Shown here: positions 34,282-42,688 of the stretch, piece after piece
Position numbering within the stretch: the stretch's first letter is position 1
Layout: every line of letters starts with the position of its first letter
From: Pseudomonadota bacterium
Lineage (GTDB): Bacteria; Pseudomonadota; Alphaproteobacteria; Sphingomonadales; Sphingomonadaceae
Reading direction: 5' to 3'
DNA: 64,000 nucleotides
Assembly: GCA_023457895.1 (NCBI GenBank)
Contig: JAEXAY010000003.1
Location: 1-64,000, forward strand
The notes under the pieces: generated by a model
Told to the model about the DNA's origin: nothing
Database searches by the model: none
What the model saw: only the letters and a program-made list of their open reading frames with translations
Position numbers and translations under genes: made by a program

Positions 34282-36456
34282 ATGAACAAGAGGCAATTGG
34301 CCCTCGCGGCCTTGCTGCTGGCTGGCGTGGCGGGGTGCAAGTTTGGGCCGGGAGCCGATCAGCAGCAGGGCGCGATCAACGCCCAACGCCTGGCGCAGGC
34401 TGGCAAGGACAGCGCCAACTGGCTTTCGACGGGCCGCGATTATAGCGAGGAACGGTTCAGTCCTCTTGGTCAGATCAACGCGGACAATATCGGCATGCTC
34501 GGCCTTGCCTGGTCACACGAGTTCGACACCAACCGCGGGCAGGAAGCGACGCCGCTGGTTGCCGATGGTGTGCTTTATACCACGACGGCCTGGTCAAAGG
34601 CTTATGCCTTCGATGCCGCGACCGGCAAGCTGCTCTGGTCCTACGATCCCGGGATCGACGGCGGAAAAGGCCATGACGCCTGCTGCGACGTGGTCAATCG
34701 CGGCGTCGCCTTGTGGAATGGCAAGGTCTATCTTGGAGCGCTGGATGGCCGCCTGATCGCGCTCGATGCCAAGACCGGCAAGGAAGTGTGGTCCACCCAG
34801 ACCACTGATACCTCGCGCCCCTACACCATCACCGGTGCGCCGCGCGTGGTCAAGGGCAAGGTCATCATCGGCAATGGCGGCGCCGAACTCGGCGTGCGCG
34901 GCTATGTTTCTGCCTATGATGCCGAAACCGGAAAGCTCGCCTGGCGTTTCTACACCGCGCCCAACCCCAAGGGCGAAGCGGATGGCGCGGCCTCGGACGC
35001 GATTTTCGCCAAACAGGCCAACGCCACCTGGGGCCCCAATGGCGCGTGGAAGGAAGTCGGCGGCGGCGGGACCGTGTGGGACGCGATCGTCTATGATCAG
35101 GATTATGACCAGATCATCATCGGCACCGGCAACGGATCGCCGTGGAACCGGCGGATCCGCTCGGGCGACGAAGGCGACAACCTGTTCCTCTCCTCGCTGG
35201 TCGCGCTTGATCCGGAAACCGGCGCCTACAAGTGGCATTATCAGGAAACGCCGGGCGAAAGCTGGGATTTCACGGCGACCCAGCCGATCATCCTGACCAC
35301 GCTCAAGATTGATGGCGCCGATCGCAAGGTGCTGCTCCACGCGCCCAAGAACGGTTATTTTTTCGTCGTCGACCGCCAGACCGGTGTGCCGGTTTCGGTT
35401 ACCAACTTCGTGCCCACAAACTGGGCGGATGGCTATGATCCCAAGACCTGGCGGCCGCGCGAGCGTCCCGAGGCGCGCTATGAGTTGAACGGTGGCGACT
35501 GGTCGGCGCTGCCGAGCGCGTTCGGCGCGCATAACTGGCACCCGATGGCCTATAATCCGCAGACGGGCCTCGTTTATATTCCGGTCCAGCTGGTGCCCTT
35601 CGGCTATGCCGACGACAAGGCGTTCAAATATTCGCCGGGTCAGTGGAACCTCGGCAACGCTTCGGCCAAGAATATCGGCCCGCAAACCGACGAGGGCATG
35701 GCGCGGCTCAAGTCGATCTCGAAGGGCGAGTTGCTCGCCTGGGATCCGGTCGCCAAGAAAGCGCGCTGGCGCGTGCCGCACGATGCACCGGGCTATGGCG
35801 GCATCCTGACGACGGCGGGCAATCTGGTCTTTCAGGGAACGCCCGACGGCTCGCTCGTCGCCTATCGCGCCGATGACGGCAAGAAGGTGTGGGAGTTCAA
35901 GGGTCAGACCGGGATCATCGCGGGCGCTTCGACCTATTCCGTCAAGGGTGAGCAATATGTCGCGGTGATGGCGGGCTATGGTGGTTCGATCGGGATCAGT
36001 TCTCCTTTTGCCAACAAGCGTGACCGGCGGCCCAATGGTCAGTTGCTCGTGTTCAAGCTGGGCGCGAGCGGCAAGCTGCCCGATTATGTCGCGCCACGCT
36101 TCCCCGCCAATCCGCCTGAGAAGGTCTGGCCGGCGGAGGTCGAGAACAAGGGCGAGGTGCTATTCGCCGGCAATTGCGGTTTCTGCCATGGCCCTTCGAC
36201 CTATTCGACCGGGGTACTCCCCGACCTGCGCCGTTCGGCTATTCTTTCGGATGAAACGGCGTGGAAGTCGGTGGTGCTTGACGGCGCCTTCAAGGATCGC
36301 GGCATGATCGGCTTTGCCAAATGGCTGTCGGCCGAGGATGCCGATGCGATCCGCGCCTATGTCGCCAGGCAGGCGCGTACGTTGAAGGCAAAGGAAGCCG
36401 GGCAGGGTGCGGCGCAACCGGCCGCCCAACCCTCAACGCCTGCGGCCGGCAAATGA
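34282..36456 (+). CDS. PQQ-dependent quinohaemoprotein alcohol dehydrogenase, predicted lipoprotein
   Basis: Oxidises alcohols in the periplasm using PQQ and passes electrons to a haem. The 724-aa product consists of an eight-bladed propeller (repeats such as YAFDAATGKLLWSYDPG and LIALDAKTGKEVWSTQT) with the vicinal Cys pair at 134-135, and a C-terminal cytochrome c domain with CGFCH at 632-636 and Met in RGMIGFAKWL. The signal sequence MNKRQLALAALLLAGVAGC has a lipobox with Cys19, implying a lipid anchor instead of a soluble enzyme. It overlaps the next gene by 4 bp. No pqq biosynthesis genes are nearby. Confidence 0.93.
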   Translation: MNKRQLALAALLLAGVAGCKFGPGADQQQGAINAQRLAQAGKDSANWLSTGRDYSEERFSPLGQINADNIGMLGLAWSHEFDTNRGQEATPLVADGVLYTTTAWSKAYAFDAATGKLLWSYDPGIDGGKGHDACCDVVNRGVALWNGKVYLGALDGRLIALDAKTGKEVWSTQTTDTSRPYTITGAPRVVKGKVIIGNGGAELGVRGYVSAYDAETGKLAWRFYTAPNPKGEADGAASDAIFAKQANATWGPNGAWKEVGGGGTVWDAIVYDQDYDQIIIGTGNGSPWNRRIRSGDEGDNLFLSSLVALDPETGAYKWHYQETPGESWDFTATQPIILTTLKIDGADRKVLLHAPKNGYFFVVDRQTGVPVSVTNFVPTNWADGYDPKTWRPRERPEARYELNGGDWSALPSAFGAHNWHPMAYNPQTGLVYIPVQLVPFGYADDKAFKYSPGQWNLGNASAKNIGPQTDEGMARLKSISKGELLAWDPVAKKARWRVPHDAPGYGGILTTAGNLVFQGTPDGSLVAYRADDGKKVWEFKGQTGIIAGASTYSVKGEQYVAVMAGYGGSIGISSPFANKRDRRPNGQLLVFKLGASGKLPDYVAPRFPANPPEKVWPAEVENKGEVLFAGNCGFCHGPSTYSTGVLPDLRRSAILSDETAWKSVVLDGAFKDRGMIGFAKWLSAEDADAIRAYVARQARTLKAKEAGQGAAQPAAQPSTPAAGK

Positions 36457-36953
36457 GCACGGACATTATGCCGCACCGGCTGTCGCTCGCCATATTGGCG
36501 GGCGTGGTGCTCGCGGTCGCCGCGTTTCTGGGGCTCGCGCACCTGCTCGGGCTGACCGCTCCTTATGCGGGCTTCCTCTTCGTTCTCTACTGGACGGGGT
36601 TGAAACATGCGGCCGCGGAGGAATTCTGGCCCGGACTGGCGGGGGCGCTGACCGGGATCGGCCTCGCCTGGGCCGTCCATGCGCTTCCGCTGTTGCTCGG
36701 TCCGGCGGGACTTGCACTCATGCTCCTGCTTATCCTCGCGGTGATTTACGCGACGATCCGGGGATGGGTGCCGCAATTCATCAACATGGCGGCCATGCTG
36801 TTTCTTACCGTTGCAACCATTCCGGCGCTGAACAGGGAGGCGACGCTGGGGCAGATGGCGCTCGCGGTGCTGCTGGCCGCGCTGTTGCTGCGCGGCGGAA
36901 TGCTCGTGGCAAAGCTGTTCAGGCGGCCTGCCGGCGAACCGGCATCACTATAA
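36453..36953 (+). CDS. Small membrane protein following the PQQ dehydrogenase
   Basis: A 166-aa protein with about five hydrophobic segments (LSLAILAGVVLAVAAFLGLAHLLG; YAGFLFVLYWTGLKHA; LALMLLLILAVIYATI). Its ATG at 36453 overlaps the dehydrogenase stop (ATGA), so both are made together. It may be a membrane partner of the enzyme or a transporter-like protein; no family was recognised. Confidence 0.7.
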   Translation: MSTDIMPHRLSLAILAGVVLAVAAFLGLAHLLGLTAPYAGFLFVLYWTGLKHAAAEEFWPGLAGALTGIGLAWAVHALPLLLGPAGLALMLLLILAVIYATIRGWVPQFINMAAMLFLTVATIPALNREATLGQMALAVLLAALLLRGGMLVAKLFRRPAGEPASL

Positions 36954-36976
36954 AATCTTAGCGGGAAGGACTCAGG

Positions 36977-37771
36977 ATGAGCTTGAAGGGGATTGCAGGC
37001 AGGGCGGCGATCGTCACCGGCGGCGCGGACGGGATCGGGCGCGGCATCGCGCTGCGGCTCGCCGAAGAAGGCGTGCGCGTAATGGTGGCGGATATCGACA
37101 CGGCGCAGGGCAATGAATTGTGCGAGTGTATCAAGTCTTTGGGCGGCACCGCGCGCTTCCGCGAGGTCGATGTGACGCAGCAGGATCAGGTCGAGGCCAT
37201 GGTCGCCGCGGCGGCCGATGAATTTGGCGCCGTCGATATCCTCGTCAACAACGCCTGGGGGGGCGGCCGCATCGCGCGGGTCGAGCACAAGGACCATGCC
37301 GAGTTCGAGCGCAGCATGGCGATGGGTTTCTATGCGGCCGTCTGGGCAATGCGCGCGGCGTTCCCCGGCATGCGCGAGCGCCAGTGGGGGCGGATCATCA
37401 ACATGTGTTCGCTGAATGGCGTCAACGCCCATATGGGGACTGCCGACTATAATTCGTCCAAGGAGGCGTTGCGGGGCTATACCCGTTCGGCGGCGCGCGA
37501 ATGGGCGGGGCATGGCATCACTGCCAATATCATCTGCCCGGCCGCCTGGAGCGCGGCCTCGTTGCGGACGGCGGCGGAAAACCCCGAACTCAAGCCCATC
37601 ATGGATGGTGCCAACCCGATGGGACGGCTCGGCGATCCGCTGACCGACATTGCCCCTGTCGTCGCCTTCCTCGCCAGCGATGAATCGCGCTACATGACCG
37701 GCTGCACCCTGTTCGTCGATGGCGGCTCGCATATCAACGGGGTCGCGTGGATTCCCGATCTTGGTGAATAA
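36977..37771 (+). CDS. SDR-family oxidoreductase
   Basis: A 264-aa classical short-chain dehydrogenase/reductase. It has the NAD(P) motif TGGADGIGRGIA (residues ~14-25), VNNAWGGGR, the catalytic Tyr-Lys in YNSSKEAL, and the C-terminal FVDGGSHINGV. The acid residue after beta2 (MVADID) suggests NAD preference. GGGAAGGA lies upstream of the ATG. It may act on the aldehyde or alcohol products of the dehydrogenase system next door; the substrate is unknown. Confidence 0.9.
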   Translation: MSLKGIAGRAAIVTGGADGIGRGIALRLAEEGVRVMVADIDTAQGNELCECIKSLGGTARFREVDVTQQDQVEAMVAAAADEFGAVDILVNNAWGGGRIARVEHKDHAEFERSMAMGFYAAVWAMRAAFPGMRERQWGRIINMCSLNGVNAHMGTADYNSSKEALRGYTRSAAREWAGHGITANIICPAAWSAASLRTAAENPELKPIMDGANPMGRLGDPLTDIAPVVAFLASDESRYMTGCTLFVDGGSHINGVAWIPDLGE

Positions 37772-37843
37772 CGCCCGGGCGGCTGGAGCGGCGGACGCGT
37801 GTATTTCTTGACAACATGCCGTGCGGGCGGCTTGAGTGGATAA

Positions 37844-38482
37844 ATGCCCCAAGCCGCAGAAAAAGCCGCCGTCACAAGGATGGAGAAAGCCAACGGCCAT
37901 AACCGCCGCAAGGCGGCGACGCGCAAGGCGTTGATGAGCGCGGCGCGCAAGTTATTTTCGGAAGCCTCCTACGATACGGTCACACTGCACGATGTCGCGC
38001 GGGCGACCGGATACACGCGGCAGACGGTTTATACCCATTTCCACAGCAAATGGGGACTACTGCAGGCGATCGCCGAACCGATTTTCGCAATCGGCGATGC
38101 CCAGCATGCCGAGTTCGCAAAAATGCGCGATCCGACCCCGGCACAGATCGAGGACTGGCTGTGGGGCAGGGTGCGGATGCTGCGTGAAAATATCGAGATT
38201 GTCCGCCTGTTATGGCAGGCGACCGCCTATGATCCCGAAGGCTTCGATTCCGAATATCAGCGCGAAACCCGGGTTATCGAGGTGCTGGCCGAAGGGCATC
38301 CGGCGTTCGCGCGCGCGCTCAGCGGACCTTCCGCGGCCCTTGTCGATGTCAAGGCACGGCTGTTGCTGCAGCGCATGGATGCGGCCTGTCTCAATGTCGC
38401 GCGCGGCTGGAAATCGCACTCTGCCTACGCGATCGGCCTGATCGCGCAGGAGTTTCATGCCTTCATGACCGACGAGGACTGA
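37844..38482 (+). CDS. TetR/AcrR-family regulator
   Basis: A 212-aa repressor-type protein. The DNA-binding domain is at residues ~25-70: RKALMSAARKLFSEASYDTVTLHDVARATGYTRQTVYTHFHSKWGLLQAI. The C-terminal ligand domain is generic. It follows the SDR gene and converges with the Coq4-like gene. It may control the PQQ-dehydrogenase group or the Coq4-like gene. Confidence 0.9.
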   Translation: MPQAAEKAAVTRMEKANGHNRRKAATRKALMSAARKLFSEASYDTVTLHDVARATGYTRQTVYTHFHSKWGLLQAIAEPIFAIGDAQHAEFAKMRDPTPAQIEDWLWGRVRMLRENIEIVRLLWQATAYDPEGFDSEYQRETRVIEVLAEGHPAFARALSGPSAALVDVKARLLLQRMDAACLNVARGWKSHSAYAIGLIAQEFHAFMTDED

Positions 38483-38512
38483 CCGGCCTGTGCCGCCAGT
38501 TCCGCCGTTCGC

Positions 38513-39334
38513 TCAACCACGCGAGGCGGCGTGGGTCCATTCCCAGTGGCCGGGGGCAGGGCCATCCTCGAAAGCGAAGTGGCGCCGCACTTCCTCGACC
38601 GGCACGTCGATCCAGTCTTCCCAGCGCTGCATGAACAGCGGTTTTTTCTGCTTGTTACCCAGTTCATAACCGCGCGCAAACCCTTCGAGCATCGCCGGTA
38701 CGACCGCCGGGTAATGGCAACTGGTGCGCATCAACGTGGTGGACACGAGAAACATCGGATTGAACGACAGGCTGCCCGCCAGTTCCGGACTGAAATAGTT
38801 GAAGCAGGCCACCGTGTTCGCAACCATCAGCGCGGATTCGCCGACAGGCGTCGGATCGAGGCCGGTGATCATATGCTCGATGTCGTGATTCTGGACGCGG
38901 CGCTTGTTGATGAAATCATAGTCATTGGCGGGCTCACCCTTGAACATGAAGTCGATGTCCATGCCGCTTTCATTGAGAAACTTGCGCACCATCGCACCCA
39001 GCGTGCCTTCAGCGCAACGGCCAAGGTCGGCATTATTCCAGTCTGAAAGGTAGCGTTCGTCGAGCCAGGCGGCGAATTCGGGCAGCCGCGCCTTGTCTGC
39101 CTCGATCTGCGCCATGATGACCTCCATATCCATTTCCTCGGCCATGGCGCGATTGACTTCGGGAACGAGATAGGCGGGCGGCAGGTCATGGCCATCGCGT
39201 TTCAGCCCCATCTGTGCGAACGCATCGCGGAAGCGCGGATTGTTGAGATAACGCGAACTGCTGATGAGGACCGAACTGGTGGCGGGAGCGGCTTCGCCCT
39301 TCAGATAACGGCCTTCTTCCTTGCTGATCTCCAT
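38513..39334 (-). CDS. Coq4-family protein
   Basis: A 273-aa protein with HDIEHMITGLDPTPVGE, an exact fit to the HDxxH-x11-E metal motif that defines the COQ4 family. COQ4 is a ubiquinone-biosynthesis protein recently described as an oxidative decarboxylase. This protein is longer than mitochondrial COQ4 in its N-terminal half and lies in a catabolic gene group, so it may act on a different substrate. It converges with the TetR gene and has a TTGACA palindrome in front. Confidence 0.8.
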   Translation of the reverse strand: MEISKEEGRYLKGEAAPATSSVLISSSRYLNNPRFRDAFAQMGLKRDGHDLPPAYLVPEVNRAMAEEMDMEVIMAQIEADKARLPEFAAWLDERYLSDWNNADLGRCAEGTLGAMVRKFLNESGMDIDFMFKGEPANDYDFINKRRVQNHDIEHMITGLDPTPVGESALMVANTVACFNYFSPELAGSLSFNPMFLVSTTLMRTSCHYPAVVPAMLEGFARGYELGNKQKKPLFMQRWEDWIDVPVEEVRRHFAFEDGPAPGHWEWTHAASRG

Positions 39335-39445
39335 GCAACTGTTCCTTTCCTGTTGTGTGCGGCGTCTGGTGCGCCGTTACGGGCGTCCGGATGCCCTTCT
39401 GGCACCCAGCCATGCCGGTCATAAACAAGGCACACAATAGGAAAC

Positions 39446-39459
39446 TTGACAAATGTCAA
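39446..39459. promoter_or_regulatory. Palindrome upstream of the Coq4-like gene
   Basis: TTGACAAATGTCAA has perfect 6-bp arms. On the minus strand it supplies a TTGACA that could be the -35 box of the Coq4-like gene, so a repressor there would block transcription. Confidence 0.4.
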
Positions 39460-39480
39460 AAATTAGTGGGAAAATTATCG

Positions 39481-40593
39481 TCAGACCATTTCCCAGCGGC
39501 GGTTTTTCGAGGAACGGCGTACCGCGTCAAGCACCGCCTGTCCGCGTACGGCATCGTCGAAGGTCGCGGCACGTTCGGGGATGGCGGGCGCCTTGCCTTC
39601 GATCCGCGCCTTCATCTCGGCGAACAGACGGGTATAGGGCGGGACGTCGAAGCCCATGGTGTGCCAGCGGTCCATCTCGGTCTGGATGAGTTCGCCGACC
39701 GGGAACGGCGTCGGCGGCGGGTTGACGAGATCGGCCGGGGTATCGAGCTTGCGCGTGCCTTCGGCGTTGGAGATCCACACCTCCTCGGGGTCGCTATAGC
39801 TCGCACCGCTCTGGATCCACGCGCCGCCTTCGTTCCCCGTCACCTTGGTCGCCATGACGAGCGGACCCGGCGCGACCTGCGCGGCCATGATCAGTCCCTT
39901 GACGCCGCTCTCGCTTTCGAACTGGACCGAATAGCAATCGTCGGCGGTGCGCTGCGGCCGTCCGGGCGCGAGCGTCTGGAGTTGGCCGGAGACGGCGGCG
40001 ATCGGGCCGAATATATAATCGGCCTGGTCGAACATGTGCGATCCGAACGCGCCGAGGAAGCCGCCGCCCTGCGCCTCGTCCTCCCACCAGGGCGCGAGCG
40101 CTTCATCCGGGTCGGGATTGCCGGGTTGGTGATAGATGCGCAGGAAATGGAGCGGCTGGCCGATCGCGCCCGATTGCACGACGCGGCGCAGATGCGCCTG
40201 CGCGGTATCGAAACGGAACTCCGCGCCGAGCATGTGGAACACGCCTGCCTTGACGGCCGCGTCGCGCATTGCGCGCGCTTCGGCGGCGTCCTTCGCAAAC
40301 GGCTTTTCGCAAACGACATGGCGGCCCGCGGCGGCGGCTTCGAACACGAAGGGCGAATGTGCGTGCGGCGGGGTCGCAACCGTCACCAGTTTGATCGCCG
40401 GGTCGGTCAATGCCTCCGCAAGACTGTCGGTCGCGCCCGGAATGCCAAGCGGCGCGGCGCGTTCGGCGGTGCGCGCCCGATCCCGGCCGACGATGGCGCG
40501 GATATCGAACCCGGCCTCACGCAGCGCGCGACTGTGGGTGAACAGGCCAAAGCCCGTGCCGACGATGACGGCACCGATCCTGTTGTCGCTCAT
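39481..40593 (-). CDS. Gfo/Idh/MocA-family oxidoreductase
   Basis: A 370-aa NAD(P)-dependent dehydrogenase. The Rossmann motif GAVIVGTGFGLFTHSRAL is at the N-terminus, and VCEKPFAKDAAEA contains the conserved EKP near residue 97. The C-terminal half is the Gfo/Idh sheet domain (AFGSHMFDQADYIFG). Relatives oxidise sugars, inositols or similar polyols. ATG 40593 has AGGAG upstream and overlaps the stop of the TIM-barrel gene by 4 bp. Confidence 0.9.
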   Translation of the reverse strand: MSDNRIGAVIVGTGFGLFTHSRALREAGFDIRAIVGRDRARTAERAAPLGIPGATDSLAEALTDPAIKLVTVATPPHAHSPFVFEAAAAGRHVVCEKPFAKDAAEARAMRDAAVKAGVFHMLGAEFRFDTAQAHLRRVVQSGAIGQPLHFLRIYHQPGNPDPDEALAPWWEDEAQGGGFLGAFGSHMFDQADYIFGPIAAVSGQLQTLAPGRPQRTADDCYSVQFESESGVKGLIMAAQVAPGPLVMATKVTGNEGGAWIQSGASYSDPEEVWISNAEGTRKLDTPADLVNPPPTPFPVGELIQTEMDRWHTMGFDVPPYTRLFAEMKARIEGKAPAIPERAATFDDAVRGQAVLDAVRRSSKNRRWEMV

Positions 40594-41459
40594 GCTGGTT
40601 CTCCTGACAGGTCGAGGCAATAGTCGAGCGCCTCGGCGCTCCTCCGGGCGACGCGTTCGGCCGGCCAGTCCTGCATCTCCGGGCCAAAGGTCTCGATTCC
40701 GCCCGGCGCGGTGGTACCGGTGGCGGCGAGCGCCTGCATCAACCCCTTCAGGTCGAACTCGCCCTCGCCGGGCATGACCCTCAGCGTCATGTCGGCGAAG
40801 ATATGGTCGGCGCGCGGCGCCAGCGTGGTGTCGTTCATCTGCCAGCTGTCGATAAGCTCGGGCGGGGTGGCGGCGAGATCGTTTAGGCTCGAACCGCCGC
40901 GGAAGAAATGCCAGCTGTCGACGATCATCCCGGCGTTGGCGCGGTCCGCCCGCTCGAGCACCTCGCGCGCCTGCGCCACCGTGGCGATGCATCCCGCCGG
41001 TATGAACTCGAGCGTGACGCCGAGACCATGATCGGCGGCGACATCGCACAGCGCGGCGAAATGCCGCGCGACCATCGGTCCGTCGAACGGAAGGCCGAAC
41101 AGGTCACCGGCGGTGACGGTGCGCGCGCCAAGCTGCCGCGCGACCGCGCAGACCTTTTCCGCCGTACCCGAAAGCAGCGACTGACCCAGACCCGGCGGTA
41201 GCGTCGGGGCGTCGGCCCGCTGGCCCGGAAGCCAGCTTGCGATCATCTCGACCATGTGGAGCGCAAGCCCCTCTGCCTCGATCATCGCGCGCATCTCGCC
41301 GAGCGATGGCAGCGAGCGGCCGGCTTCGGCGAGTTCGCTGGTGAAGGCGGAGACGGCGGTAAACCCCGCCTCGCGCGCGGCGCGGTAGCGTTCGGCGAGC
41401 GGTACGCCAAGCATGGTCGCGCAATAGAGGATGCGGGCGGAAGGCTGGAGGCGGCTCAT
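40590..41459 (-). CDS. Sugar phosphate isomerase/epimerase-like TIM barrel
   Basis: A 289-aa xylose-isomerase-like (AP endonuclease 2 family) barrel. Visible blocks are AREAGFTAVSAFTSE, GVTLEFIPAG (metal Glu), MIVDSWHFFRGG (Asp/His), SWQMNDTTL, and VMPGEGEFDLKGLMQAL. These carry the usual E-D-H-E metal ligands. Coupled by ATGA overlaps to genes on both sides. With the Gfo/Idh neighbour this suggests processing of a polyol or sugar-like compound. Confidence 0.85.
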   Translation of the reverse strand: MSRLQPSARILYCATMLGVPLAERYRAAREAGFTAVSAFTSELAEAGRSLPSLGEMRAMIEAEGLALHMVEMIASWLPGQRADAPTLPPGLGQSLLSGTAEKVCAVARQLGARTVTAGDLFGLPFDGPMVARHFAALCDVAADHGLGVTLEFIPAGCIATVAQAREVLERADRANAGMIVDSWHFFRGGSSLNDLAATPPELIDSWQMNDTTLAPRADHIFADMTLRVMPGEGEFDLKGLMQALAATGTTAPGGIETFGPEMQDWPAERVARRSAEALDYCLDLSGEPA

Positions 41460-42688
41460 GCGACCTCTCCGCTGACGATCGGCTCGGCAACGGCGAGGGT
41501 GGCCTCGCCTCCGGCTTCGATGGCGGCCGCCGGTAAGCGGCGCAGGGTGACGGCGGGCGGCTCGACGCCCGGTTCGAGCTGGATGAAGCGCAGGCTCATG
41601 CCGCCATGGACATGGCCGAAGGGCGAGACCCAGTTGGCGTCCGGCAGACCCGGATCGCGTTCTGCGATGACAATGCGCACGCTGCCATCGGGGCGGCGGG
41701 TGCACTTGTATTTGGTCACATGGCCGCCGCCATCCTCATAATTGTCGAGATTTTCCTGCCAGATGCTGCACAGCTGGAAGATCCAATATTCGCATGCGAC
41801 CGGCGTGAAGTCGATCACCAGCGCTTCGTCCGCCTCACATTCCCAGGTACCGAAGCCGTGGTGGCGATCGGGTACTCCGCCGTTCGACAAGTAGGTCGTC
41901 ATGTCGAAGGTGATGCGATTGGGCCGCTGGGCGAGATTGTCCTGCCACCAGCGCCGCACCAGTTCGCCATAGCCGAGCACGGTCTGTCCCGCCTTGGCGA
42001 GCGCGTCGCTCATCTCGGCGGGCGTGATCGCGCGGGGTTCCGGCCGGTCGAGCCGTTCGATGGTGAAGCGCGGCGGCACGGTGTTGGCGCGGTCATGATA
42101 GAGCGTGCGCACGAGCAGGCCCACGCAATCGGGGGTGATCGAGAGCCAGTCCTTCCCATCTTCCGGCTTGTTCTGACTGACAATGATCTCGAAATTGCCG
42201 GCCGCGTCGAAATGCACCTGGCCTGAGGTGATGAAACCGGTGGTCTGGAGCGCGGTGGGATCGAATTCGGCAAGACCCGCGACACCCCGGTCCGCCCAGC
42301 TCTCCTCGCCCGGATGGGCCGGTTGCGGTGCGCGCCAGCTCGCAATCACGAAATAGGGCAGGCCGCCGCGATTGCCGCGAATGACATAATCATGGCTGCC
42401 GTCGACGAACTCGGCGAGCAGATGATCCTGATCGGGCGACTGGAAATTGATCGACTGGCGCCACGGCGTATCGCGCAGCCGTGGCCGGTCGGGCTCGCAA
42501 TTTTCGGCAAAGCGCTCGAGCCCGTTGCGCGTGAGGCGGGCGAGGAAGCGATACCATTCGGCGCGGTCGAGCGCGTCGGTCTCCTCGCCAAACTGGTCGA
42601 TGATATGCCCCGCGGCCTTGAGCTGGTCGCAGAAATCGTCCCATGCTTCGCCTGAAAGCAGGCGCTGGCTCGCGGCATCGGTCATCAT
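41456..42688 (-). CDS. DUF1214-domain protein
   Basis: A 410-aa soluble protein. The C-terminal half has the DUF1214 pattern: TWECEADEALVIDFTPVACEYWIFQLCSIWQENLD, then DGSVRIVIAERDPGLPDANWVSPFGHVHGGMSLRF. The N-terminal part (FCDQLKAAGHIIDQFGEETDALDRAEWYRFLARLTRNGLE) matches the region that precedes it in relatives from mycobacteria and sphingomonads. Function unknown; such genes often neighbour sulfotransferase-family genes, as here. The first of two ATG codons overlaps the upstream stop. Confidence 0.7.
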   Translation of the reverse strand: MMTDAASQRLLSGEAWDDFCDQLKAAGHIIDQFGEETDALDRAEWYRFLARLTRNGLERFAENCEPDRPRLRDTPWRQSINFQSPDQDHLLAEFVDGSHDYVIRGNRGGLPYFVIASWRAPQPAHPGEESWADRGVAGLAEFDPTALQTTGFITSGQVHFDAAGNFEIIVSQNKPEDGKDWLSITPDCVGLLVRTLYHDRANTVPPRFTIERLDRPEPRAITPAEMSDALAKAGQTVLGYGELVRRWWQDNLAQRPNRITFDMTTYLSNGGVPDRHHGFGTWECEADEALVIDFTPVACEYWIFQLCSIWQENLDNYEDGGGHVTKYKCTRRPDGSVRIVIAERDPGLPDANWVSPFGHVHGGMSLRFIQLEPGVEPPAVTLRRLPAAAIEAGGEATLAVAEPIVSGEVA

